64,000 bases of DNA from Parachlamydiales bacterium (GTDB lineage Bacteria > Chlamydiota > Chlamydiia > Chlamydiales > Rhabdochlamydiaceae): positions 1 through 64,000 of the forward strand of contig DAIDHO010000003.1 of NCBI GenBank assembly GCA_027459675.1, given 5' to 3'. Numbering within the stretch: position 1 is the first letter of the stretch; each line of letters begins with the position of its first letter. The notes below the pieces were generated by a model, which was not told the DNA's origin, ran no database searches, and was given only the letters and a program-made list of their open reading frames with translations. The position numbers and the translations under genes are program-made. Below, piece after piece: positions 37,965 to 47,232 of the stretch.

Positions 37965-39419
37965 TTATTGTTGCAATTTCCGAAGAAGAAGGGTGTTGAC
38001 GAGCTCAGGGGAGGCTTTCCCACGTGATAGCTTCATCACCTGACCCACGAGAAAGGCAAAGGCTTTATTTTTGCCCCCCTTGTAGTCGGCTACTGCCGAA
38101 GCATTTTCTTGGAATACTTGGTCAATCAGAGCTTCAATTTGAGAGGTATCTTCTAAAGGTTTAAAGTCGGGATTTTGTTGAACAATTTGCAAGGGGGACA
38201 GGTGGGGGTTGTGGACCATTTCATCGGCTACCTTTTTAGCGATTTTTCCGTTAATGGTTCCTTCGTCGATAAGGCGCACCAGTTCTGCCAGGTGGGAACT
38301 ACGAATTCCCAGTTCCCATAAAGTGGTACCTTTTTCTTTGAGGCGGCCCGGGAATTCAACGGTGAGCCAGTTGGCAAGCATTTTCCCGTTAGAGCATTCT
38401 TTCAAAGCTTCTTCAAAGTAGTCGGAAAGCTTTTTTTCTTGTACGAGGAGGGCGGCTGGCTGCTGAGGGATTTTAAGTTCATTGAGATAGCGGAAATACC
38501 GATCGCGGGGAAGCTCTGGAAGTGAGGCCCGAATCGATTCAATATATTCTAAGGAAAGCTCTAGAGGAGGAATATCGGGTTCTGGGAAATAGCGGTAATC
38601 TTCTGACTGTTCTTTAAGTCGCATGAGTATGACTTTTCCTGTCTCTGGATCAAAGCGATAAGTTCCTTGTTCGATTTTTTCATGGGGGTGAGCTGTGTAG
38701 AATTGAATTTGACGGCGGATTTCCGATTCCAAGGCTTCCTCCATGTGGGAGAAAGAGTTCATGTTTTTAATTTCAATTTTTGTCCTGAGCTTAGGGTCTC
38801 TCTTAGGTCGGACAGAGATATTGGCGTCCATACGGAGTGATCCTTTGTCCATATTGCAATCTGAAGCTTCCAGGTATTCCATGATGGCTTTTATTCCCAT
38901 GGCGTAAGCGGAGGCTTCTTTAGGAGAATGAAGGCAGGGGTCTGAGACAATTTCCAAGAGGGGAACGCCTGCCCGGTTGAAGTCAATGCCTGAAAAAGAG
39001 GAAAAGTGTTTAAGCATTCCCGCATCTTCCTCGAGGTGAGCTCGGTTGATATTAAAATGCTTTGTTTCGCCATTCACTTCAGTGATGACCACTCCGCCTG
39101 TAACAATGGGATAGTCCAACTGGGTGATTTGATAATTTTTAGGGTTATCGGGATAGAAGTAGGCTTTACGATCAAAACGGGTAAGAAGCGCTACTTGACC
39201 TTTGACAGCGCATCCGAATTGAACAGCTTTTCGGACAGCTTCTTGATTGACGACAGGTAGAGAGCCTGGCTGGCCTGTGCATACGGCTCCAATATCCATG
39301 TTGGGTTCTGCTCCAAAATGGTAAGGCTCTCTTCCAAACATTTTGGAGAGAGTGTTGAGTTGGACGTGGATTTCAAGTCCTATGATGACTTCCCAATTTT
39401 CATAGTGGATCTCTGTCAT
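37965..39419 (-). CDS. gatB: Asp-tRNA(Asn)/Glu-tRNA(Gln) amidotransferase subunit B
   Basis: WEVIIGLEIHVQLNTLSKMF, LDYPIVTGG, RAHLEEDAGMLKH, GVPLLEIVSDPCLHSPKEASAY. Confidence 0.97.
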   Translation of the reverse strand: MTEIHYENWEVIIGLEIHVQLNTLSKMFGREPYHFGAEPNMDIGAVCTGQPGSLPVVNQEAVRKAVQFGCAVKGQVALLTRFDRKAYFYPDNPKNYQITQLDYPIVTGGVVITEVNGETKHFNINRAHLEEDAGMLKHFSSFSGIDFNRAGVPLLEIVSDPCLHSPKEASAYAMGIKAIMEYLEASDCNMDKGSLRMDANISVRPKRDPKLRTKIEIKNMNSFSHMEEALESEIRRQIQFYTAHPHEKIEQGTYRFDPETGKVILMRLKEQSEDYRYFPEPDIPPLELSLEYIESIRASLPELPRDRYFRYLNELKIPQQPAALLVQEKKLSDYFEEALKECSNGKMLANWLTVEFPGRLKEKGTTLWELGIRSSHLAELVRLIDEGTINGKIAKKVADEMVHNPHLSPLQIVQQNPDFKPLEDTSQIEALIDQVFQENASAVADYKGGKNKAFAFLVGQVMKLSRGKASPELVNTLLLRKLQQ

Positions 39420-40879
39420 GGACGGTCCTCAAACAAGGGTGGAATTTTAATATTTTCAGGGACTGCTTGCTCAAAATGGTGGGCAAACTGAAGAACTTCG
39501 GCATCGTGCAAAAAAGGACCCGTCAGGTGGAGCCCCACCGGTTTTCCTTGGGAATCAAAGCCCGACGGCACGGAGATTGCAGGAAGGCCGGCTAAGTTAA
39601 CAGGGACGGTATAAATATCTTGGAGGTACATTTCGAGAGGATCTTGAATTCCGCCGATTTCAAATGTTGTAACGGGCGAAGTGGGGGTCGCCAGGATATC
39701 ACAGGATTGAAAGGCCTTTTTGTATTCTTCGATGATCAAGGTACGAACTTTTTGGGCTTTTTTATAGTAGGCATCTTGAAAGCCAGTCGAAAGAACATAG
39801 GTGCCTAAAAGAATCCTTCGTTTTACTTCGGGGCCAAAGCCTTCTTGGCGGGAAAATTCAAAAATTTCATCGACACTTACCGCTTTTGCAGATCTTTTCC
39901 CATACCGAATTCCATCAAAGCGAGCGAGATTGGAAGAAGCCTCTGCCACAGCAAGGATATAGTAAACGGCAATAGAGTATTTTAGAAGAGACAGGTCTAA
40001 ATCTACGAGGGTGCATCCCAAGCTTTTAAATACTTCTAAGGCATTCTCAAAATTTTTCCGGAGTTCGGGGCCTAAGTTTTCTAATAAGCGCCAGGGGATT
40101 CCAATTTTACGACCCTTGATGGGCTTTGGTAGAGCTTGTAAGAGGGAGGGGGAAGGGTGGGGGATACTATTGGAATCGTACTTGCAAGGCTTTGATATCA
40201 CATCTAAGATAAGCGCTGCGTCGACTGTGGAATTGGCAAAGGAGCCTATCTGGTCAAGAGAGGAGCCAAAAGCCACCAGACCATATCTTGAAACCCGTCC
40301 ATAGGAAGGTTTGAATCCGATAGTTCCGCACAAAGAGGCAGGTTGGCGGATGGAGCCTCCTGTGTCGCTGCCTAAGGCTAGTGGACAAAAACGAGCCGCT
40401 ACCGCTGCGGCTGATCCTCCAGAGGATCCTCCAGGAGAGCATGCAAGGTTCCAGGGGTTTTTTGTCAGATGGAAGGAAGAATTTTCAGTTGAAGAGCCCA
40501 TGGCAAACTCATCCATATTGGTTTTCCCAATAATAAGACCGTCTTCTTCTTCGATCAAACGGGTCACTGTAGCGTCAAACACCGCGTTGTAATTAGAGAG
40601 AAAGCGTGACCCACAGGTGGTTTTTTCATTCAAGATGTGGATGTTGTCTTTGAAAGCAATAGGAACTCCTGCTAGCTTTCCGAGTTTCTGTTTGCTAGCC
40701 CGTTTTTGATCGAGCTTTTGAGCTTTGGCCAGCGTTCTTTGTGTAAAGAGAGATAAAAAAGCTCCGAGCTGGGGGTCTAAGCGGTGGATTCTTTTAAAAG
40801 TTTCTTGGACGATTTGTTCTGCAGAAATTTCGCCTTTTACAAAACTTTCATGAAGAGAATGTGCAGAGAGTTGATACAC
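39416..40879 (-). CDS. gatA: Asp-tRNA(Asn)/Glu-tRNA(Gln) amidotransferase subunit A
   Basis: GVPIAFKDNIHI, MDEFAMGSSTENSSF, PGGSSGGSAAAVAARFCPLALGSDTGGSIRQPA. Confidence 0.97.
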   Translation of the reverse strand: MYQLSAHSLHESFVKGEISAEQIVQETFKRIHRLDPQLGAFLSLFTQRTLAKAQKLDQKRASKQKLGKLAGVPIAFKDNIHILNEKTTCGSRFLSNYNAVFDATVTRLIEEEDGLIIGKTNMDEFAMGSSTENSSFHLTKNPWNLACSPGGSSGGSAAAVAARFCPLALGSDTGGSIRQPASLCGTIGFKPSYGRVSRYGLVAFGSSLDQIGSFANSTVDAALILDVISKPCKYDSNSIPHPSPSLLQALPKPIKGRKIGIPWRLLENLGPELRKNFENALEVFKSLGCTLVDLDLSLLKYSIAVYYILAVAEASSNLARFDGIRYGKRSAKAVSVDEIFEFSRQEGFGPEVKRRILLGTYVLSTGFQDAYYKKAQKVRTLIIEEYKKAFQSCDILATPTSPVTTFEIGGIQDPLEMYLQDIYTVPVNLAGLPAISVPSGFDSQGKPVGLHLTGPFLHDAEVLQFAHHFEQAVPENIKIPPLFEDRP

Positions 40880-40887
40880 GATTTTAC

Positions 40888-41175
40888 CTATTGTTTGAGA
40901 ACGGGTGGGACACGGATCATACCGCCAGTATGGGAGGGAGCATCCGCAAGAAAGAGGTCTCGAGACATAGGAGTTTCCGGAATATCTTCCCTTACAACAT
41001 TTTTTAATGTCTCATGTACCGTATAACAGATAGGGACACCCTCTGTATTCACTTCCTCTAGTTGTTCGATGTAGTCTAAAATGTCTTTAAGATTTTTGAG
41101 AAGTTTGCCCTTTTCCTCATCGTTGAGGGAAAGGCGGGAGAGCCGGCATAGTTTATTAAATTCTTCTTCTTTCAT
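40888..41175 (-). CDS. gatC: Asp-tRNA(Asn)/Glu-tRNA(Gln) amidotransferase subunit C
   Basis: FNKLCRLSRLSLNDEEKGKLLKNLKDILDYIEQLEEVNTEGVP...REDIP; operon with gatA/gatB. Confidence 0.9.
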   Translation of the reverse strand: MKEEEFNKLCRLSRLSLNDEEKGKLLKNLKDILDYIEQLEEVNTEGVPICYTVHETLKNVVREDIPETPMSRDLFLADAPSHTGGMIRVPPVLKQ

Positions 41176-41286
41176 ATGTGGACAGCATTTTAGAACGATT
41201 AAGAAAAATTAGAAAGTTAAAAAAAGAGTGACAACTGGTTGTAACTTTTTTTATAGTGGTGAGAAAGGATAACTGATGGAGGTTTT

Positions 41287-41508
41287 ATGAAGTTTTTAAA
41301 TATGCTTGCTGGAATTTTAGTGATTGTTGGAGCTCTCAACTGGGGTCTCTGGGGTTTTTTTCAGTTTGATGCGGTTGCTTGGATTGCATCAGGAAATACC
41401 ACGATGTTTGCCCGTTTACTGTATTCTCTAGTGGGGCTAGCAGGGGTCTGGAGCCTTGGTAAGCTTAAGTGTATATGCGGATGCTGTGGCTGCGGTTGCA
41501 AAAAATGA
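41287..41508 (+). CDS. DUF378 family small membrane protein
   Basis: MKFLNMLAGILVIVGALNWGLWGFFQFDAVAWI...YSLVGLAGVWSL. Confidence 0.85.
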   Translation: MKFLNMLAGILVIVGALNWGLWGFFQFDAVAWIASGNTTMFARLLYSLVGLAGVWSLGKLKCICGCCGCGCKK

Positions 41509-41512
41509 GGAG

Positions 41513-41914
41513 TCAAGGTTGCAAGTGATGGCGACCTCCTCTTAATTCAGCCTTAAGGCGAGCGGTGGTATCGAGGCAATGCATGATGACGTCTTCATCG
41601 AGTATTTGTTTTCCATGTAGAACACGGTCGATGCTTTCTAAGAAATCGGCTACTACACTTGGAAAATCTCCTCCGATCTCCATCGCAATGCGATGCATTT
41701 TAGGTCCCACTTTTTGGTATTCGTTTTTTGCTTTTTGATAAGCAAGTGCCACCTGCGTGGGATCTCCTTCTTCACTTAAAACAAGGAAACTGTCGACATT
41801 TAAACTGAGGCGTTGCTCGAGCTTTGCAAGGAGTTCTACATCGTGATCTTTAAGGGCGTTGGTAGTTTTGTTTTTTGTAATCTTTCTAAGATGCTTCTTT
41901 TTAGAAATTTTCAT
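41513..41914 (-). CDS. hypothetical protein
   Basis: 133 aa ORF, basic N-terminus, helical. Confidence 0.5.
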   Translation of the reverse strand: MKISKKKHLRKITKNKTTNALKDHDVELLAKLEQRLSLNVDSFLVLSEEGDPTQVALAYQKAKNEYQKVGPKMHRIAMEIGGDFPSVVADFLESIDRVLHGKQILDEDVIMHCLDTTARLKAELRGGRHHLQP

Positions 41915-42031
41915 TTTATTAACTCCTTTGTTTTACAAAACAATGAATATTAATTTTTAAATTAGTTGTAAAGGCTCTTGTCATGAAAACCATTCTTTGT
42001 TATCTTTCGGTATCGAAAAGGAGAAAACCTC

Positions 42032-42301
42032 ATGGATAATATGTTAGTCGTTGCTGCGCTTGTGGTATCGTGCATTTTGATCAATCCCTTTGCTTCTGCT
42101 ACAGAAGTTCATCAAGCTGTAGGTGTAGAGCAACCCCCAGCCCTGCCCCAGCCCCCCCCAAAAAAAAACCCAAGGGAGGCCCCGGACTCAATAGACCCAA
42201 ACTCTGATGATCCCTCTGATGATCCATCTAATAATCAAGGTGCAGAAGAACCTGAAAATGAAGAATCAGAAGAGGATGAAGATAAAGAGTCTTCTAAGTA
42301 A
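42032..42301 (+). CDS. small secreted acidic proline-rich protein
   Basis: Signal-like N-terminus, then PPALPQPPPKKNPREAPDS...DDPSDDPSNNQGAEEPENEESEEDEDKESSK. Confidence 0.5.
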   Translation: MDNMLVVAALVVSCILINPFASATEVHQAVGVEQPPALPQPPPKKNPREAPDSIDPNSDDPSDDPSNNQGAEEPENEESEEDEDKESSK

Positions 42302-42330
42302 GCCCTACATCGAAATTATCAGACAATAAG

Positions 42331-42358
42331 AGGTATGTTGAATAAACATACCTTTTTT
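42331..42358 (+). terminator. rho-independent terminator
   Basis: AGGTATGTT gaata AACATACCT then TTTTTT; perfect 9-bp stem. Confidence 0.85.
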
Positions 42359-42453
42359 TATTTCTGTAATTAATTTTAAAAATTAATATTGATTAATTAA
42401 TTTTTTTAATCTATTGTAAATATACGGCCCTAGCGATAGGCGAAGGAGCAAGT

Positions 42454-43092
42454 ATGGAAGAAAAATTATCCATTAACCCCTGGCTTGGAATGTGGGTACG
42501 TCCTCGAGAAACCATTCGGGCGATTTTATCCTACAATAAATCTTACCTTTTAGCGCTCCTTTATTGGATTTACGGATTTCCGCTTCTTTTGCAATCGGCT
42601 CAAAACTTCTACATCGGCGATCGATACTCTTTGCCTATCATCGGTATGGGAGCAGCCATTGGGGCAGCCATTGTGGGGTTTATTGGAATTAACGTGAGCT
42701 CTGCCCTTTTTTATTGGGCAGGCCGATGGATGGGTGGAACGGGAGCTTTCCAAGATATTCGAGCAGCAGTGGCGTGGGCGGGAGTTCCTAATATTGCCTC
42801 GATTGTCATTTGGCTGATTCAAGTAGGTATGTTTGGAAATAAGGTCTTCTCTATTATTTTTTTCGGCATGCCGCTGGGAAACATGCAGCTAAAAGTGACC
42901 TATATCTGCTCGATTGTATCGATTGTCATCATGATTTGGGGTTTTGTGATCTTGTTGAAATCGCTTGGAGAGGCCCAAAGATTTTCAGCTTGGAAGGCTT
43001 TACTAAACGTGTTCTTGCCATTCATCGTGATCTTCATCGGACTTAAAGTGCTTACATGGCTCTTTATGCTGGTGTCAAGTCCGATGCAGTAA
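42454..43092 (+). CDS. YIP1-family membrane protein
   Basis: NPWLGMWVRPRETIRAIL start, several TM segments, GGTGAFQDIRAAVAWAGVPNIASIVIWLI. Confidence 0.75.
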   Translation: MEEKLSINPWLGMWVRPRETIRAILSYNKSYLLALLYWIYGFPLLLQSAQNFYIGDRYSLPIIGMGAAIGAAIVGFIGINVSSALFYWAGRWMGGTGAFQDIRAAVAWAGVPNIASIVIWLIQVGMFGNKVFSIIFFGMPLGNMQLKVTYICSIVSIVIMIWGFVILLKSLGEAQRFSAWKALLNVFLPFIVIFIGLKVLTWLFMLVSSPMQ

Positions 43093-43119
43093 AGATTTAA
43101 AAAACGGGAAGGGGGAAGT

Positions 43120-43719
43120 ATGTTTCTTAGGAGGGGATTAAAGCAGTCGCTATTCAGTTTTTTGAGTAGCTTCATGCTTTTGATAACGCCATCGATTGGA
43201 GTCGCACAGCCCAATCCAGCGGCACAGCTTACCACGCCTATAGGGTGGAAAGAATATCATGCAAAAGCAGGCAATTGTTCTTTATTCTTGCCTGCAGAGC
43301 CTGAACACATTTCGGAGAAAATGGCCATGCCCGAAGAAGGATTTGAGCTGAAATATGATGCTTATATTTCTGCGGCAGATCAGCAAACGGTTTTTATGCT
43401 CCTTGTCGCTCAGTATCCGGAATTTGTGGACGAAGCCTATGCTCAAATGAGCTTAGACGGGTTTTTGAACGGGATTTTGACTCATAATCCAGGAAATCAG
43501 CTCCTTTTCGCCGATCTTCTCCTAGTCGATGGGCATGAAGCGTTGGATTTCTTTATTCGAACTGGAAACGTTTATTTTAAAGGAAGGGCAGTGATGGTAA
43601 AGAATAGCCTTTATCTTATGGCCATGGAATGTGAAATTCCCCATTATGATGAAGTCCGTTACAAACACTTTGTGGAATCTTTCAAACTTCATTCCAATCG
43701 AACAGCAGCCAAAGAGTAG
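43120..43719 (+). CDS. secreted hypothetical protein
   Basis: Signal peptide; GWKEYHAKAGNCSLFLPAEPEHISEKM... Confidence 0.6.
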   Translation: MFLRRGLKQSLFSFLSSFMLLITPSIGVAQPNPAAQLTTPIGWKEYHAKAGNCSLFLPAEPEHISEKMAMPEEGFELKYDAYISAADQQTVFMLLVAQYPEFVDEAYAQMSLDGFLNGILTHNPGNQLLFADLLLVDGHEALDFFIRTGNVYFKGRAVMVKNSLYLMAMECEIPHYDEVRYKHFVESFKLHSNRTAAKE

Positions 43720-43726
43720 AAGGGGT

Positions 43727-44647
43727 TTAGAAAGTCAGAGCAACGCTTCCCTGGACATACGGGGCAGAATTAAATTCGTAGTACTTCCCGTGGTGGCTTT
43801 CATGGTTTTTAATGTAAACCCAGCCACCAAAATTCCAACCCAGTCCGAGAGAAGCTCTTAGGAGATGCTCGAACTTATACTTGAGGGTTAAATCCACCCC
43901 ATTTGAATAGACAAAGAAGATAGGGTTTCCAAAACTCGGCGCTCCTTCATAGGCTCTGCGTGGATATTTATAGGGTCCGCCAAAACTGGCATACGCTGTT
44001 TCCAAAGACCAGCTTTCATCAAAAGAATAAGTCACTGAATAGTCGATAGGGAAAATGGAATTGCCGGACCATTTCTCATTGAATTTCCAGTCAAATCCAA
44101 AGACAGGAAAGGCTCGACCATTCTTAACTCCGTACCAACCTAAAGCCCCCACATGGATACCTAAGTAGTCTGCAAAATGGAAGCGGCCCCATAGCATCGC
44201 ATGATATACACCTGAGGGACCGAAATCCATGTGTCCGGCATCCACAGAAAAACCGGTATTGATGATCCAGCGCCATCTTTCTAGGGTGGTTGAGATATAG
44301 CCCACGGAGCCGACAAGGTAGTTAAAGTTCGTTTGGTGAAAACGAGGATTTTTTTGCCAGTCCAGTTTTAAATAGTCATATCCAAGGCTATACGAGAGAA
44401 AGTTTTCGTCATCCAGCACCTGCGTGTAATAAAGTCCAAAATCTGCATCTGAATAATTGAGGTGGTGTCTCTTAGGGGTTTCAAAATCAGCTTCGCCAAC
44501 CCACCGATAAGCACCTTCTACATGCCAAGGGCGGTCTGGGTCTGCGAAATAATAGTCGGAAAAACCATAGGGGGCTGCGCTTAGCGAAACGGTGACCGCT
44601 AAATCGACAAGTATAGATAGTATAGATGCTGTGAAATAAGAACGCAT
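43727..44647 (-). CDS. outer membrane beta-barrel hypothetical protein
   Basis: Signal peptide, alternating aromatic beta-strands, C-terminal ...YVQGSVALTF. Confidence 0.65.
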   Translation of the reverse strand: MRSYFTASILSILVDLAVTVSLSAAPYGFSDYYFADPDRPWHVEGAYRWVGEADFETPKRHHLNYSDADFGLYYTQVLDDENFLSYSLGYDYLKLDWQKNPRFHQTNFNYLVGSVGYISTTLERWRWIINTGFSVDAGHMDFGPSGVYHAMLWGRFHFADYLGIHVGALGWYGVKNGRAFPVFGFDWKFNEKWSGNSIFPIDYSVTYSFDESWSLETAYASFGGPYKYPRRAYEGAPSFGNPIFFVYSNGVDLTLKYKFEHLLRASLGLGWNFGGWVYIKNHESHHGKYYEFNSAPYVQGSVALTF

Positions 44648-44701
44648 AAGACTCCTGCAAAAGGAGACATTATTGGACAGAGGTGATTAAAAATCAAAGA
44701 C

Positions 44702-45775
44702 TCATCTTAGGATAAATAAAGCCTGATTATCCGTTTTCTTTATTGGATAGGGTTGCATTCGAGTAATTCTGCTTTTTGATTTTTTTTGCTTTATTACAGG
44801 CTTATCTTTTATAATTAGTTCTAGTTTGGATTTGAATAGTTTGATATTGTCGAAAGTGTTGAGATTTTTCAATATTTGTACCATATTCTCTTCTTCGATA
44901 TAATCACTGATTCCGTTTGATGCTCCCACAATCACGTCTGTGCGACTAATGGGCTTTGCAACAAAAACGGGGGTTGTACTATCGAAACGTTGTGTTCTTT
45001 CAATAGTTCCATCAGCATGCTTGATAAATAGAGTAGGAGTTCCTTGATAACCTCTGAGAAGAAACCATGCTCCTTTGATCTTCACCTTGTGTACCACGCA
45101 AAAATCGATTTGAGTTTGATTAAATTTTTCTATGAATTCGCCCGTTTCTTTTTTAAAATCTTCAAGAGCTTTGTCCACAGAGTCAAAGTTTTCATTTTTT
45201 ATTTTAAACGCATATTGCTCAAGCTGGCTGGATAAACTATCAGGGTTGTCTATGTATGGGTGCAATGTGTCACTTACTTCTTTAATGTCAACGATATAAG
45301 CAAAGCCTTGATTTGCATCGGAATAAGCAAAGGTGAGTTTTTTTTCTTTCTCAAGGCCTTCAGAAAAAGTTACATCAAAAAAAGCCAACTGACAAAGTGG
45401 GATTAGTTCATCAAGCACCTTCTCGTTTATTTTATTGATTGTATGAGTGCGATTGAAATGCTCATACTTTTCAATGAGCTTCAGCGCAAAATTTGCTTTT
45501 TTGGAAGAGGAATTATATGCGACCGGTAAATCATTGCAATCAATCGTATTTAAAAATGAGTTTGCTTGAATAAAATTTGAGATATTTTGCAAACTGAGAG
45601 GCCCACATCCAAACCAAGCCTGAATTCTTTCAAATAAGGTGGTTTCTGATAAAGAGACGGTTTTGAGGATTTTGTTTTTCAAGTATAAAACACATTTATC
45701 AGGTCCTGAGGAAGATGAATTTAAAAATTTATCAATATTAAACGGATTTGGATCTATAGTGCTCATGTCTTTCAA
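44702..45775 (-). CDS. hypothetical protein (possible degenerate PP2C-like C-terminus)
   Basis: 357 aa; C-terminal TDVIVGASNGISDYIEEENMVQILKN resembles the PP2C D-hydrophobic-SDGxxD segment. Confidence 0.5.
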   Translation of the reverse strand: MKDMSTIDPNPFNIDKFLNSSSSGPDKCVLYLKNKILKTVSLSETTLFERIQAWFGCGPLSLQNISNFIQANSFLNTIDCNDLPVAYNSSSKKANFALKLIEKYEHFNRTHTINKINEKVLDELIPLCQLAFFDVTFSEGLEKEKKLTFAYSDANQGFAYIVDIKEVSDTLHPYIDNPDSLSSQLEQYAFKIKNENFDSVDKALEDFKKETGEFIEKFNQTQIDFCVVHKVKIKGAWFLLRGYQGTPTLFIKHADGTIERTQRFDSTTPVFVAKPISRTDVIVGASNGISDYIEEENMVQILKNLNTFDNIKLFKSKLELIIKDKPVIKQKKSKSRITRMQPYPIKKTDNQALFILR

Positions 45776-45807
45776 ATAACATGGGTAAGAATTATTGCAA
45801 AGTGCAA

Positions 45808-46707
45808 TTATGTAGAGGGAGTCGCTCTGAGGATTTGTTGAGTGGTTTTGAAATGCAGCTTTGCAAACCGCTCTAGAATACTCTGCCCCTCTTTGCGAAC
45901 CAGTTTTTGGCCTGCTTCAACGACTAAAGAAGAGGCTCCTTTGGGGAGAGTTATGCCGACTTGTTTGCTAAGTGCATCCATCGCTTCGACAAAAGCTGCA
46001 CGGGCAAGAATGGAGGCAGCTGCAACAACGGGATCTTCTTCGGCGCGAGGTCGTTGAGTCAGATCTGCTCGAATTCCCTTTTTTGCCAGGGCTGATTCGA
46101 CAAGGGGCTCGGGTGTAAATTGGTCAATGAGGATTTTTTGGCAGTGGGTTTTTTGGATAAGTTCTGCAATAGCTGTCGCATGTCCCCAGGCTAGTAGTCG
46201 ATTTAAATTTTGGAAGCTATGATACATTTCATTATATTTTTCAGGATAGATCCGGACTACCGCTGTGATGAGAGCAGCCTGGACTTTGGGAGCCATGATA
46301 AGCATGGTTTTATCGCTCATCTGCTTGCTGTCTTTCACACCCCACTGAATCAGTTGTTTGATGCCTTTTTCATCTGCGTAAACCGCGGCGATGCATAAGG
46401 GTCCAAAAAAATCTCCTTTACCTGCCTCGTCGACTCCAATTCGGGGGGTCAGGTCTACTCCCACTTCCGGGTAGCTGTAGGCCACACTTTTCAAAATTTC
46501 GGGCTCTAAATAAAAGGTAATAAATTCATCTTTGCCTTTCCCCTGCACTGTCAGTTTCCCACTGGTATATAAGGTGCAAGAGATGCCTGCTTTATTCGCT
46601 GAAAAGAGTGTGTAGGGAGGTTGATTTAAAGTAAAACCTTGGGAGCGGAGATCTTCTTCCAGTTTCGGGGCTAAAGCAAGGTCGATCATGGCCACAAATG
46701 TATTCAT
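45808..46707 (-). CDS. rnhC: ribonuclease HIII
   Basis: RIGVDEAGKGDFFGPLCIAAVY, DSKQMSD, ILIDQF, AAASILARAAFVEAM; N-terminal extension typical of RNase HIII. Confidence 0.93.
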   Translation of the reverse strand: MNTFVAMIDLALAPKLEEDLRSQGFTLNQPPYTLFSANKAGISCTLYTSGKLTVQGKGKDEFITFYLEPEILKSVAYSYPEVGVDLTPRIGVDEAGKGDFFGPLCIAAVYADEKGIKQLIQWGVKDSKQMSDKTMLIMAPKVQAALITAVVRIYPEKYNEMYHSFQNLNRLLAWGHATAIAELIQKTHCQKILIDQFTPEPLVESALAKKGIRADLTQRPRAEEDPVVAAASILARAAFVEAMDALSKQVGITLPKGASSLVVEAGQKLVRKEGQSILERFAKLHFKTTQQILRATPST

Positions 46708-46824
46708 GTTCTACTGACTTTAGCAGATAGTAGAGGGGTAGAACAAGTGACTTTTTTATCCTTCTACACTTCTCGGTTGCACTTCTAGCATGAAGCAATT
46801 ATATTTAGTTAAAAAGGTTCGGTT

Positions 46825-47232
46825 ATGACAGAAGAGCTTAAGAGACTGGGTGAAACGCTTAAAATCAAAAGGCACGAAAAAAATCTTTCCCTGAAAGAAG
46901 TAGAGAACGCGACTTCGATTCGACAATCTCATTTAGAGGCTATTGAAGAGGGGACTGTCACGGATCATTTAGCCTCCATTTATGCCTTAGGGTTTACAAA
47001 ACAATATGCGAATTTTTTAGGCCTCGAAATAGATCAATTAATGCGCGATAACCCGGCTGCCTTTCGTTTGCCAGGCGAAAAGCACGATTTCTCTTACGGA
47101 ATCGGAACTCTTGAAAAGCGAGGAAGCCAAAGTGGAGGCGTCAAGTGGTTTCCAAATGTTTTATGGGCAGCCCTGTCTACAATTATTTTGATTGCAGCAT
47201 GGTATTTGGCTAAAGCCGTGGGACTTTTGTGA
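46825..47232 (+). CDS. RodZ-like helix-turn-helix membrane protein
   Basis: [36 protein letters not shown]...[16 protein letters not shown]-type HTH_25 followed by a TM helix. Confidence 0.8.
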   Translation: MTEELKRLGETLKIKRHEKNLSLKEVENATSIRQSHLEAIEEGTVTDHLASIYALGFTKQYANFLGLEIDQLMRDNPAAFRLPGEKHDFSYGIGTLEKRGSQSGGVKWFPNVLWAALSTIILIAAWYLAKAVGLL

